The notes beneath the pieces are model-generated. The model searched no databases, was not told where the DNA came from, and saw only the letters and a program-made list of their open reading frames with translations. A stretch of DNA of 64,000 nucleotides from Myxocyprinus asiaticus (taxonomy: Eukaryota; Chordata; Actinopteri; Cypriniformes; Catostomidae). The stretch spans positions 13,485,001-13,549,000 of the forward strand of contig NC_059346.1 of the NCBI RefSeq assembly GCF_019703515.2, read 5' to 3'. A program made the translations under genes and the position numbers. This document shows, piece by piece, positions 22,010-32,384 of the stretch (position 1 is the stretch's first letter; each line of letters opens with the position of its first letter).

Positions 22010-23470
22010 AGAACTTAATCTAAGATGCATGCGTCAGATTGCGTAAACTGGCTAAAACATTGAAAATTAACAACAAGAGAACTTCAGCACACCTTCATAA
22101 GATAAACATTGTTTCTGTTCATCCAGATTCTCCAGACCAGAGCTACAAACAAACTATGATGTCAGATAAAAGTTTAGTCACTCTGTTTTATCCACTTTAA
22201 AGTCTTCTGCCAACTCATTAGCCCTGTGATGGTTTACTTTTAACATGCTGACGGCTGAAGCTAACAATCCCTGAAAACTAAACACCTTTTCAAAGAACCT
22301 GGATGAGACCAGAAATGGCACAAGGACAAATACCAAGCAAAGTGCTGTATGCTGTAGGCCTCAGGGATGAAGAACCCAAGAACGTGTGTATGGATACTAT
22401 TTGGACAGTAATGGAATTGATGGATCACATGGTGTTTTATGCCTGGATTAAAGAATTCTCCTCTGCCGTTTGTCCTCTGGCCCCTCATGGTAAGAGCAGC
22501 TTCTTTGTTCTGCTTCCAAAAACAGTGACCTTGTAGTGAGTGTTCATCCACGCACACTCACAAACACTTTCAAACTTTCTGACCCTTGCTACCCTCCACA
22601 CACACAAAAGTCTATCACTTTAAAGTCTCTCTCATTCTGTATGTAATTCACTCAGACACACCCACATTTACACATACAGTACTGACATTAGACAGTCCTC
22701 AAAGGAGCAAAAACTGAATGATTTATTGCCCAGTACACACACTGAAATGCACATTCATGCTGGAAGCTCTTTGGGTTAATCGGCTTCCTGCCTCCCACTG
22801 AACACTAAAACTATTCGACACAAGGATGCCCCAATGACCTTTGCCATAATAGGTGTAATCCCAATCCCATCACCAAACCTTTCTATTTCTGCCTCTATCT
22901 TTCTATCCATCCATCTTCATACTACCATTAAATGGGGCATGAGCCATTTTTTTCTTTTCTCTAACTATTGTATTCTGCATTTTTGCATTAATATGCTAGT
23001 ATTGACACTAGAATACTTGCCTTATAATGCTAACAGATACAGAGAACAAATGAAAGACAAAAGATTAACAGAAGAAAGATACAGAGAACAAATGAAAGAC
23101 AAAAGATTAACAGAAGAAATTAAGATATGTTATTATGCAACAATTTTAAATCACAAGGAATGCACTGGATAAGTTTAATACTTAACTGAAATATCTGCTT
23201 AAAGTGGCTCTAAACAAATGATTGTAGGTTCTTAGCAATAACATGTAGCGTTCAGTACATATTGCATCATTCCCATAGGCCTTTATATATCAGAAGACTA
23301 TCTACAACTATTTGTACAAAAAAGTACCAAAAAGTAGCATGGTACTACCACGTTTGTTAGAAAAGTACCATAGTAATATGTTTTTTTTTTTTGACATATG
23401 GTAGTACAATGTCTTTTTCAGAATTGTCTTCAGTATTATGCAAACACCATGGTGTATGAATATGGTAACC
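22010..23470. other. Unassigned stretch with one weak exon-like segment
   Basis: A plus-strand open segment near 22297-22489 ends at a good donor-like site (CATG before GTAAGAGC, GT at 22490-22491), but the upstream acceptor is poor and the peptide resembles no family I know. A perfect 42-bp tandem duplication lies at 23035-23118. The remainder holds CA-rich short repeats near 22550-22680. Confidence 0.3.
23035..23118 (+). repeat. Perfect 42-bp tandem duplication
   Basis: Two identical units, each starting AGATACAGAGAACAAATG. Because 42 is a multiple of three, an open frame passes through both and would repeat YREQMKDKRLTEE, but no gene context supports coding. Confidence 0.95.
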
Positions 23471-23479
23471 ATTCAAAAC

Positions 23480-24024
23480 TAGAGGTGGGGGGGCCTGCAT
23501 AGCTCATCGAGTATTGACGCTGACTACCAACCCTGGAGTCGCGAGTTCGAATCCAGGGCATGCTGAGTGACACCAGCCAGGTCTCCTAAGCAACCAAATT
23601 GGCCCAGTTGCTAGGGAGGGTAGAGTCACATGGGGAAACCTCCTCGTGGTTGCTATAATGTGTGGTTCTCGCTCTCAGTGGGGCGCGTGGTGAGTTGTGC
23701 GTGGATGCCGTAGAATAGCGTGGGCCTCCACACGCGCTACGCCTCCGCGGTAACGCACTCAACAAGCCACGTGATAAGATGCGCGGACTGATGGTCTCAG
23801 ACGCGAAGGCAAGTCACTACGCCACCATGAGGACTTAAAGTGCATTGGGAATTGGGCATTCCAAATTGGGGAGAAAAATCAACAACAACAAAAAAAAAAA
23901 CCTAGGGGTGGGAATCTTTAGGCACCTCATGATGCAATCCGATTTACTTTATAAAAATAGGAGAAAATCATTGGAGAAAGAATCGTGATGCATCTATGAA
24001 TCATTATTTTCTCCCACCACTATT
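23480..24024. mobile_element. Short hAT-like MITE split by a SINE
   Basis: The sequence after the SINE (TAGGGGTGGGAATCTTTAGGC, from 23903) resembles a fish hAT-like terminus, and TCTCCCACCACTA near 24012-24024 could be its inverted end. The SINE sits about ten bases into the left terminus. Target duplications of this MITE could not be found. Confidence 0.4.
23490..23901 (+). repeat. tRNA-derived SINE, about 410 bp
   Basis: The head carries a pol III box A (TAGCTCATCGAGTATTGACG) and box B (GAGTTCGAATCCAGG), followed by a long body with TTGGCCCAGTTGCTAGGG and TCGTGGTTGCTATAATG, and an A-rich 3' end. Imperfect target duplications CTAGAGGTGGG (23479-23489) and CTAGGGGTGGG (23902-23912) flank it. 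This SINE type is, from memory, common in carp-like fishes and supports the cyprinid assignment. Confidence 0.9.
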
Positions 24025-24129
24025 CCATTTTTCAAAGTACTATGGTATTACCAATTGATAACATAGCTCTACCATGGTACCACCACTTTTTTGTAAGGGC
24101 TGTACTGACTTGGGCAAAACAACATTCAG

Positions 24130-25295
24130 TTCACAGTAGAAAATTTAAATTGTATTCCCTCTGACTGTGAGATTTGAGCATGGTCTTTAAGGAATGGGCA
24201 ACATTTGATAATAGGCACCAAAAAATAAAAAAAATCAGTTTTTTCAGAGATTCACCACGACAGGCCACATTTATATCTGGGAGGCAAATGCCACCGGCAT
24301 GGACTGACTGGTCAGTTTGGCATGGGTACTGTGGTGAACAATCGGACCAGATGACATTCCAGGAGCACAGCCATCAGATAAGCTGCTCGGACAACTGCCA
24401 GATACCCCTCACAAGGCAGGAAAGACCTTCCAAAACGTTGGAAAAAACTTCTCATTGGTTCATGATTGGTTTCTTAGCATGATTGGTTTCACTATATCTT
24501 CAGATAAATGCCAAGAGTATTTCTGAAGAGGTTTGGAAAAGGAACAATGCAGAGATTTAAAGACATTGTTCTAACTATGTACTTTAAAATATGCAAATGT
24601 TCCACACCGAGTAGGGAGGGTGAGCCACACTGTATGGGCCCCCTCCAATCTCAGCAGCCAATCATAACCCTGAAACAAGAAGCGCCAAACTGAAATCTCC
24701 TTCTCATCAGGAAGGTATAAATCTATCCTCCAGATGACCACACCTTTGCTCTGAGTTCCCGGCTGTTCGAGTTTGGGAGCAATAACAGAATAATAATTAA
24801 CGTCCTGTGTCCCTGTCCAGAGGGTCATTAACAGGATACACTTCTAAAACACCTTTGTCCTGAGTACCCATCCAGAGGGTCGTTAACAAGATACACTTCT
24901 ATAACACTTCTCCATTCTGGTCTCCATGAGAGAGAGGATAACAGATCATCCAACATTCTTAGTGTCCATTCGAGACAGAAGATGATCGACCAAGTACCAA
25001 GTCTCACTACAACAGACTACTGCAACCCCAAGTTCGGAATCCCTATACCAGGGAGATGACTACAGCGACAAGCAATCAATCAAGGAGAGCATAAATATTA
25101 CTACTAAACTTCTTTCCAGACACCTTGGCATTAGTGTATACTATCAGTTTATGATTTTGTAATGTTCATTAGATTACATAACCTGTGTATCAAATGTCTA
25201 GCAAATAAACTTTGAGTTATTTGTTTAAACAGAAATAAGGTTTTCACCTTATTAATTAACAGAGAAACAGCAATTTATCTTTCCATAAGATAATA
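24130..25295 (+). other. LTR-like segment, unassigned
   Basis: Contains a TATA-like GGTATAAATC near 24715 and a polyadenylation-type AATAAA near 25204, in the order expected for U3-R-U5 of a solo LTR, plus a 55-bp tandem duplication at about 24800-24909. LTR ends (TG...CA) and target copies could not be fixed, and no retroviral or retrotransposon protein is nearby. It may instead be an unrelated repeat. Confidence 0.3.
24800..24909. repeat. 55-bp imperfect tandem duplication
   Basis: Two units share CCAGAGGGTC, TTAACA and GATACACTTCTA, with CCAGAGGGTC at 24817 and 24872. Confidence 0.85.
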
Positions 25296-25299
25296 GTCA

Positions 25300-26448
25300 T
25301 ACTTTGCCATTGCTACATCCAATTCAACCACTTGCATCTTTCCATCCAATGCACTTTTACTTACCTATTCATTTATATTATTCTTTTAGCATATTAGTAC
25401 CATTTTGTAGTTTTGTTAGTTATTCTTGTTTATCTTTTTGAAAATAAAACTCATTTTATTAAAACTGTGTGTTCCTTGTGTTGATGATACAGAAGAGCTC
25501 TAAAGGGTTAGGCCAAAACTCATGAATCCTTCTGATTAATCAGATGACCAACTCCCTCCAATTTACATATTTCTAATTTATTGAATGGTCCATTTGGATC
25601 ATTCTTTTACTGTTAAGGTGAAACTCCTTAGCTGGTGCCCCGAGGATGGAGGGAGGGGCCATCTGATATTAATAGTCACACACACCTTAAATGAAGTGTG
25701 ATCAAAAATCACCACATATTTTGGTGTCTTGTTTGAGGCCTAGTTCATTTCAATTGGTGCCAGTGTGATTCGCACTACAGTACCATGACAACAAAACAAG
25801 AAACCTGGGAATTTGCACTCGTCAAAGCCAAACTGCCACATTCACTTCTGGTGTTCAAATCTAATGTGCACATGACAGCAAAGAGAAAGCAAGAAGATCA
25901 AATTAAATACAAGTAAGAAAAGACAGGAAATAGAAAAGGGAAGAATGTCATTATAGCATTGAATAGCATATTAAATTGAACTTGTGTGTGTCAAGAGAGC
26001 CAGGAGAGATTATGTGTGTAGTCAAGAGAGGCAGAGGTCTGTGTGAAGTGTGCGGTGACTTTGATCGTCACCACCTTGCACAAATTGATTTGGCCCTAAT
26101 TGAACATTTTAAGAATCGATTAAAATGTGCTGTGCAAACACACTTAGAGAGATCTATCAGATTCTGAGCTGGCTCAAGCAGAAATTTACACTCAGTGACT
26201 GGAGCGAGAGCCAACACTGGCACACTCCTACCAACCATATTGTTGGAGCATTTAGAGAATAGAAAGAAAGAGAGAAAGAGACAGCAAATTTGAGCTGTAA
26301 TCATAAGTTAAACAATCTGATGGAGAAGAAAATTTACACAAGTCTTATCCGTCATAATACCAAAGTGCTACAATGTCTCTTCAATGTCTGTCTGAAATCT
26401 ATGGCATCTGATATATGCTGTGTTTTACACATTTTTCACATACATTTT
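25300..26448. other. Unassigned stretch, nothing supported
   Basis: Ordinary AT-rich DNA; no gene, repeat ends or RNA features that I can support. Confidence 0.4.
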
Positions 26449-26455
26449 ATGTCTG

Positions 26456-26647
26456 GAGTGTTGGTGGCGTAGTGGGCTAAAGCACATAACTGGTAATCAG
26501 AAGGTTGCTGGTTCAATCCCCACAGCCATCACCATTGTGTCCTTGAGCAAGGCACTTACCTCCAGGTTGCTCCAGGGGGATTGTCCCTGTAATAAGTGCA
26601 CTGTAAGTCGCTTTGGATAAAAGCGTCTGCCAAATGCGTAAATGTAA
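26456..26647 (+). repeat. tRNA-derived SINE with LINE-type tail
   Basis: Box A-like GGCGTAGTGGGCTAAAGC and box B-like GGTTCAATCCCCAC form the tRNA-related head; the 3' end AGTCGCTTTGGATAAAAGCG is the tail shared by many fish SINEs and their partner LINEs. ATGTCTG flanks both ends (26449-26455 and 26648-26654), a 7-bp target duplication. Confidence 0.92.
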
Positions 26648-26655
26648 ATGTCTGC

Positions 26656-28333
26656 AATGTTTTTTCCCTTTTATTTATTAATTTCAAAGTTAGTTTACCT
26701 TTCATTTGGAAGTTGTTGTCTCGTCACTGTATCCCTGTTTCAGTTTGTTCCTCTTGTTGTCCTCTAGCCCTGTTAGGTGGTTGATTACTGGCCAAAGTCA
26801 AAAGAGACTACCTCCAAAGTAACTATGATAACTAGCGGCCCATCTTCAATGTACAGTAAGTGGAATTTTTTTTTAATGACCCAGCAGACAAAAATCACAA
26901 GTCTAATATCTAGGAAAGTATTAGCATACCACAGCATGTCCTTAACAAAAATGGTGTGAGATAAATTAAGTAGCAAAGTTCAAAATTTGCGGTTAGGTGT
27001 TGGTTCAAATCTCTAACTCTGTAGTATAGGCAATGATATTAGTGATGCTTGCCTTAGCAGGCACCACTGAATACAACTTCCAGAAAAAAATAAATGCACA
27101 CATCGAATGGGAATCTTGGTGACATACCTCTGCTATCAAGGTAAAAATACAGTTCTTTGGCTAATAGTTGAAAATCTTAATCCAACTTTTTACATTAACA
27201 GTACACATGGAATGAAAAGACCTCATACAGTGAAGAAAGAGAAAGTGTAAGAAAAGGTGTGAGCAATTTAGTTGGAATCTATAACACCGCTCTCTCACGG
27301 GTCCCTCAGACTGTAAGCCTGCACATGTATGCCTGAAACCCATTCCCACCAAATGTGAAAAACCAATTTAAAATGGCCACCGCCCACTGGTATGGGACGC
27401 CCCCTCAAGAGTGGTGCTTAAAACACACAGCCGGAAGTAAGATAGAAACGAAAAACTCACTAGACACACTAAATATTACACCATCAGGTACCCCTTGTGC
27501 CAATAAATTCACGAATTCTACTAAACAACACAGTCATATGTGAAAAACCGCCACTTCAAATGCCCCAACCTCAAAACACACACATACAGGTGCTTCACCC
27601 GTCACAACGCTAATTTGTATGTTAGGGATTGAGTCAGCTTTCTCACCCACATGGACATTTTCTCCACATACTTTAAATGCTATAAAGCATATGGTGAGTC
27701 ATTTACATGAGATAAACATTGACCCATTAACTGGTCCACTACTTTTCTGGGTAAGTAGACTAGTAAAAATGTGTAAAAAAAAAAAAAAAAATTTGCAAGC
27801 CCTATCAAACGCCTTTGTCACACTGTTACAGCAGATCATCTTTATGGTGTAAAGAATCAGCGCTGCCCACTTTGTATTTACATGTAAACAAAAAGTGACA
27901 ATAAATTGTTCTCCAACAATGATGATGAACAAGTATCAAATTCAAGACAACAGTACAAAGGGTGTGTGTCAGCGTGATAACTGCCATCCCAGTCATGTAG
28001 CTAGAGGCAGTTGATTCATAAGTGACCATAACAGACGTCTAAATCAAAAAGCTCTGGGCTTTCTTTGTCCTTTAGCGGATCAACATAGTGAGAGAGACAA
28101 TGAGAGAGAATGATATGCTGCCAGTATACAGTATTTAGCATTGTTTTAATCTTTATAGTAATTACACGAGACGGTGTAATCTTGGCATAAAGAATATGAT
28201 AAGATCATCGAAGACTGCCAACATTGGACTGTCACTACTAAGACAATCAGGGTCAATGAAAGTTCATTAAAGACCTTTAGACTTATAAAATATACACACA
28301 AAGACATCTACTCATTGCTGTATAACAGACAAA
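26656..28333. other. Unassigned stretch, nothing supported
   Basis: AT-rich DNA with a poly-A run near 27775-27790. Open frames here are short and unlike any known protein. Confidence 0.4.
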
Positions 28334-28962
28334 CACTGCCTGGCCAAAGACTTAACAGCTGTGTGGCCACAAGAAAGCCACTTGTTAGTGAGGCTAATTG
28401 GAAAAAACAACTTCAATTTGCTAGGGAGCATAAAAATTGGACTATGGAGCAATGGAAAAAGGTCATGTGGTCTGATGAAGCGATGCACCTGTCAAGCCTC
28501 TGGAGGCAGTTTTATCATCTGGGGTGAAAAATGAAGCCACCTGACTACCTGAATGTACTGAATGACCAGGTTATCCCATCAATGGATTTTTTCTTCCCTG
28601 TCGGCACAGGCATATTCCAGGACGACATTGCCAAGATTAATCAGGCTCAAATTGTGAAAGAGTGGTTCAGGGAGCATAAAGAATCATTTCACACATGAAT
28701 TGGCCACCACAGTGTCCTGACCTTACCCCATTGAAAGTCTTTTGGATGTGCAGGAGAAGACTTTACGGAGTGGTTCGACTCTCCCGTCATCAATACAAGA
28801 TCTCGGTCAAAAATGTATTCAACTCTGGATGGAAATAAATGTTGTGACGTTGCATAAGGTTGTCGAAACAATGCCATGACGAATGCACACAGTAATCAAA
28901 GCTAAAGGTGGTCCAATTAAATATTAAGAGTATGCAACTTTTTTTTTTTTGGCCAGGCAGTG
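28334..28962 (+). mobile_element. Internally deleted Tc1-like element with transposase remnant
   Basis: Both ends carry the terminal repeat CACTGCCTGGCCAAA (28334-28348) and TTTGGCCAGGCAGTG (28948-28962), with TA after the right end. Between them lies the middle and C-terminal part of a Tc1 transposase. The fragment LQFAREHKNWTMEQWKKVMW followed by SDE marks the first catalytic Asp, and degraded frames continue to a C-terminal remnant near 28900. The left repeat joins directly to mid-gene sequence, so the promoter, 5' UTR and N-terminal DNA-binding domain are gone: a 629-bp deletion derivative. Several frameshifts and stops follow the Asp motif. Confidence 0.85.
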
Positions 28963-29186
28963 TATTTAAGAGGAACATCTCCTAGGCCTGAGAATCTCTA
29001 TGCAAGTACATTAATTCTCAGCACTGCCACAAGGGGCACTACAGCTGGCATCGGTGAAGCATATTCTTCTTCTAACAAGGCAGCTCACGGGAATGTGCTG
29101 GCCAAGTATTCATATCTGCGTTTGTGTACTTGTGCAGAATATGTTTCTGGTTTTAGTTCTCAAAACACTTTACCCCACTTATCATA

Positions 29187-30428
29187 CACTATATTGCCAA
29201 AAGTATTCGCTCACCCATCCAAATAATTGAATTCAGGTGTTCCAATCACTTCCATGGCCACAGGTGTATAAAATGAAGCACCTAGGCATGCAGACTGCTT
29301 CTACAAACATTTGTGAAAGAATGGCCGCTCTCAGGAGCTCAGTGAATTCCAGCGTGGTACTGTGATAGGATGCCACCTGTGCAACAAGTCCTGTCGTGAA
29401 ATTTCCTCGCTACTAAATATTCCAGTCAACTGTCAGTGGTATTATAACAAAGTGGAAGCGACTGGGAATGACAGCAACTCAGCCATGAAGTGGTAGGCCA
29501 CGTAAAATGACAGAGCGGGGTCAGCGGATGCTGAGGCGCATAGTGCGCAGAGGTCGCCAACTTTCTGCAGAGTCGATCGCTACAGACCTTCAAAGTTCAT
29601 GTGGCCTTCAGATTAGCTCAAGAACAGTGCGTAGAGAGCTTCATGGAATGGGTTTCCATGGCCGAGCAGCTGCATCCAAGCCATACATCAAGTGCAATGC
29701 AAAGCGTCGGATGCAGTGGTGTAAAGCACACCGCCACTGGACTCTAGAGCAGTGGAGACGCGTTCTCTGGAGTGACGAATCACGCTTCTCCATCTGGCAA
29801 TCTGATGGACGAGTCTGGGTTTGGCGGTTGCCAGGAGAACGGTACTTGTCTGACTGCATTGTGCCAACTGTGAAGTTTGGTGGAGGGGGGATTATGGTGT
29901 GGGGTTGTTTTTCAGGAGCTGGGCTTGGCCCCTTAGTTCCAGTGAAAGAAACTCTGAATGCTTCAGCATACCAAGAGATTTTGGACAATTCTATGCTCCC
30001 AACTTTATGGGAACAGTTTGAGGATGGCCCCTTCCTGTTCCAACATGACTGTGCACCAGTGCACAAAGCAAGGTCCATAAAGACATGGATGAGCGAGTTT
30101 GGTGTGGAAGAACTTGACTGGCCTGCACAGAGTCCTGACCTCAACCCGATAGAGCACCTTTGGGATGAATTAGAGCGAAGACTGCGAGCCAGGCCTTCTC
30201 GTCCAACATCAGTGTCTGACCTCACAAATGCGCTTCTGGAAGAATGGTCAAAAATTCCCATAAACACACTCCTAAACCTTGTGGAAAGCCTTCCCAGAAG
30301 AGTTGAAGCTGTTATAGCTGCAAAGGGTGGGCCGACATCATATTAAACACTATGGATTAAGAATGGGATGTCACTTAAGTTCATATGCGTCTAAAGGCAG
30401 ATGAGCGAATATTTTTGCCAATATAGTG
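29187..30428 (+). mobile_element. Tc1-like element, nearly intact, short inverted repeats
   Basis: A 1,242-bp element bounded by TA (29185-29186 and 30429-30430). Ends are CACTATATTGCCAAAAGTAT and the inverted ATATTTTTGCCAATATAGTG, about 30 bp with few mismatches. It encloses one long transposase frame with an intact catalytic core and lies in a cluster with three other Tc1-type pieces. Confidence 0.95.
29320..30346 (+). pseudogene. Tc1 transposase, catalytic domain intact, N-terminus broken
   Basis: From 29507 a 279-codon frame runs uninterrupted to the usual AAKGGPTSY end. It holds all three acidic residues: [24 protein letters not shown] and [14 protein letters not shown], the last two 34 residues apart (DD34E), and the [11 protein letters not shown] motif. 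Upstream, the helix-turn-helix part (29320-29506) is still recognisable as NKSCREISSLLNIPV but is broken. The frame right after the expected ATG is shifted, about two bases are missing near 29425, and TGA at 29486-29488 sits where an Arg CGA codon is expected before SGRPRK. The surviving frame alone would lack DNA binding, so this copy should not be active, though truncated protein could in principle be made. Confidence 0.93.
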
Positions 30429-30644
30429 TAGGTCATAAAAATTGGCTAGCACAGACACAAGGAGTTTCTCCTTGTTATGGATTCCAAAGTGTACTCTGTT
30501 GCAATGTTTAGGCAGGTGCCTAAACAGGTAAAAGCAGGTGAAATGGAGGTCAGGCAACAGAGGAAGTAATCATCTTAAATGCATTTTGAATTAGTAGTTT
30601 CTCCTTTTTAAGTATATTCACGTAAACTTGGGTATGCTAAAAAT

Positions 30645-31172
30645 CACTGAGCACTTTATAAGGAACACCTGTACATCTACTTATGTGATTATCTAATCAG
30701 CAAATCATGTGGCAGCAGTGCAATGCAAAAAATCATGCAGATATGGGTCAGGAGCCTCAGTTAATGTTCACATTAACCATCAGAATGGGGAAAAAAATGG
30801 GATCTCAATTTCAGTGATATCGATTGTGGCATGATTGTTGGTGCCAAATAGGTTGGTTTTGAGTATTTCTGTAACTGCTGATCTCCTGGGATTTTCATGC
30901 ACACCAGTCTTTCGAGTTTACTCAGAATGGTGCCAAAACAAAACAAAAAAACATCCAGTGATCAGCAGTTCTGTGGATGGAAACAACTTGATGAGAGAGG
31001 TCAAGAGAGAATGGCCAGACTGATTCGAGCTGACAGAAAGCTAGGTAACTCATATAACCACTCTGTACAATTGTAGTGTGCAAAATAGAATGTCAGAATG
31101 CACAACACGTTGAACCTTGAAACAGATTGGCTACAACAGCAATAATGTTCCTAATAATGTTATTAGTGAGTG
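30645..31172 (+). mobile_element. Tc1-like non-autonomous element with transposase N-terminal remnant
   Basis: Left end CACTGAGCACTTTATAAGG and right end near TTATTAGTGAGTG before TA are degenerate inverted repeats. The interior retains decayed helix-turn-helix coding (RMARLIRADRKLG near 31008-31046). No catalytic domain is present. A second piece of the same family lies at 31492-31583. Confidence 0.75.
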
Positions 31173-31491
31173 TATGTAACCACATATGCTACTGTGCATA
31201 GTTAGGATAGCAAAATAAATAGGCTTATCAACAAAAGAGAGGAAAAAACACTTCCCATATCTTGTTGATTGTTGTTGCCATCATAGGCCGTGCAGCCAAT
31301 CATACTCCATGGTATTTTGGTGCAAATTCATCTGTCAATTGGTAGAAGCTAGCCAAATCATGCTGACACCAATATAGACAGGCTGTGTGACTTACATTCA
31401 TCCTCGAAAACCAAAACCATAACTCTAAGGTAAAAAAAAATACGATCCAGACTACATTAAATATGGGTTCACATGGAACGAAAATAAACAA

Positions 31492-31583
31492 ACAACACGT
31501 CGAACTTTGAGGCGGATGTGATACAACAGCAGAAGACCACGTCGGGCACTTTATAGTGTTTCTAATAAAGTGCTCAGTGAGTG
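31492..31583 (+). repeat. 3' fragment of the same Tc1-like family
   Basis: Starts with AACACGTCGAACTTTGAGGC and ends AAAGTGCTCAGTGAGTG before TA. It parallels the last 90 bases of the 30645-31172 copy, which lacks part of this end. A 5'-deleted copy. Confidence 0.8.
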
Positions 31584-32384
31584 TATATACAAAAGAGCAT
31601 CTATAGTTAATTTTGTTGTTGTTTTATCATTTAATGATATGATCTAAACTGTTTCAAAACCTAGTCAGATGTGTTGCTCTCTGCTCAATCTTTCGACGCT
31701 GCCTTAGATTTTGGCCAAAAGAAGGATTTTTTGGCAGGCTGCATAATTATGCTGCAAAGCCTTCACATTGGAAACATCTGACAACTAAAAATGTTTTCTA
31801 GGTAGGCAGCTCAGCTGGGATTTGGTACAGAGCTATTGTGAAAAAGAATAATAAAAGTATATATGCAGTATATATATATATATATATATATATTTAACTC
31901 CAAATCCAAAACTCTCCAAACATCATAGTGACTGTATAATAGACCGTAACAGAACTCTTACAGGAGCTGTAATTCATGAGGGAGGATTCTCCAAGCTGAA
32001 CCAGGACTCTGGCCTTTCTGACTGCTGCCATGCCAATGAGGCTGTCATGATTCAGACAGTGTGTGTGTGTGTGTGTGTTGAGACAAAGAAAGAGACAGAA
32101 AGACAGACAGAGAGCAGAAGCTGTTTATGGACTAATGTGACAGTTGTATGGCAGAATGTGTTTAAGGAATAGTTCAACAAAAAAATGAAAATTCTTGTGA
32201 TTTAAAAGTGAATTAATCAACAAATAAACATGTGAATACAAATCTGAGTATATGTGATGTAACGCGAGTCGTGACAATCAGACGTTGTGTGGAACAACAG
32301 AGACTGTTTAAGCAATCATGAGCACTTTCAGCTTCACTCCAATCAACATGTGTGCTCTTGGTGTCAATCAAACAAGCGCGCTCT
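31584..32384. other. Short repeats, no gene
   Basis: Contains a TA run (31869-31892), a TG run (about 32060-32078) and a single Angel-like end (TTAAGGAATAGTTCAAC near 32162) without a partner. Nothing coding. Confidence 0.5.

Noticed and set aside
26456..26647. tRNA-like head considered as a functional tRNA gene
   Set aside because: It continues into a SINE body with a LINE-type tail and target duplications, and the cloverleaf is not conserved.
29641..30267. Minus-strand 208-residue frame in the Tc1 element
   Set aside because: Antisense shadow of the transposase catalytic domain.
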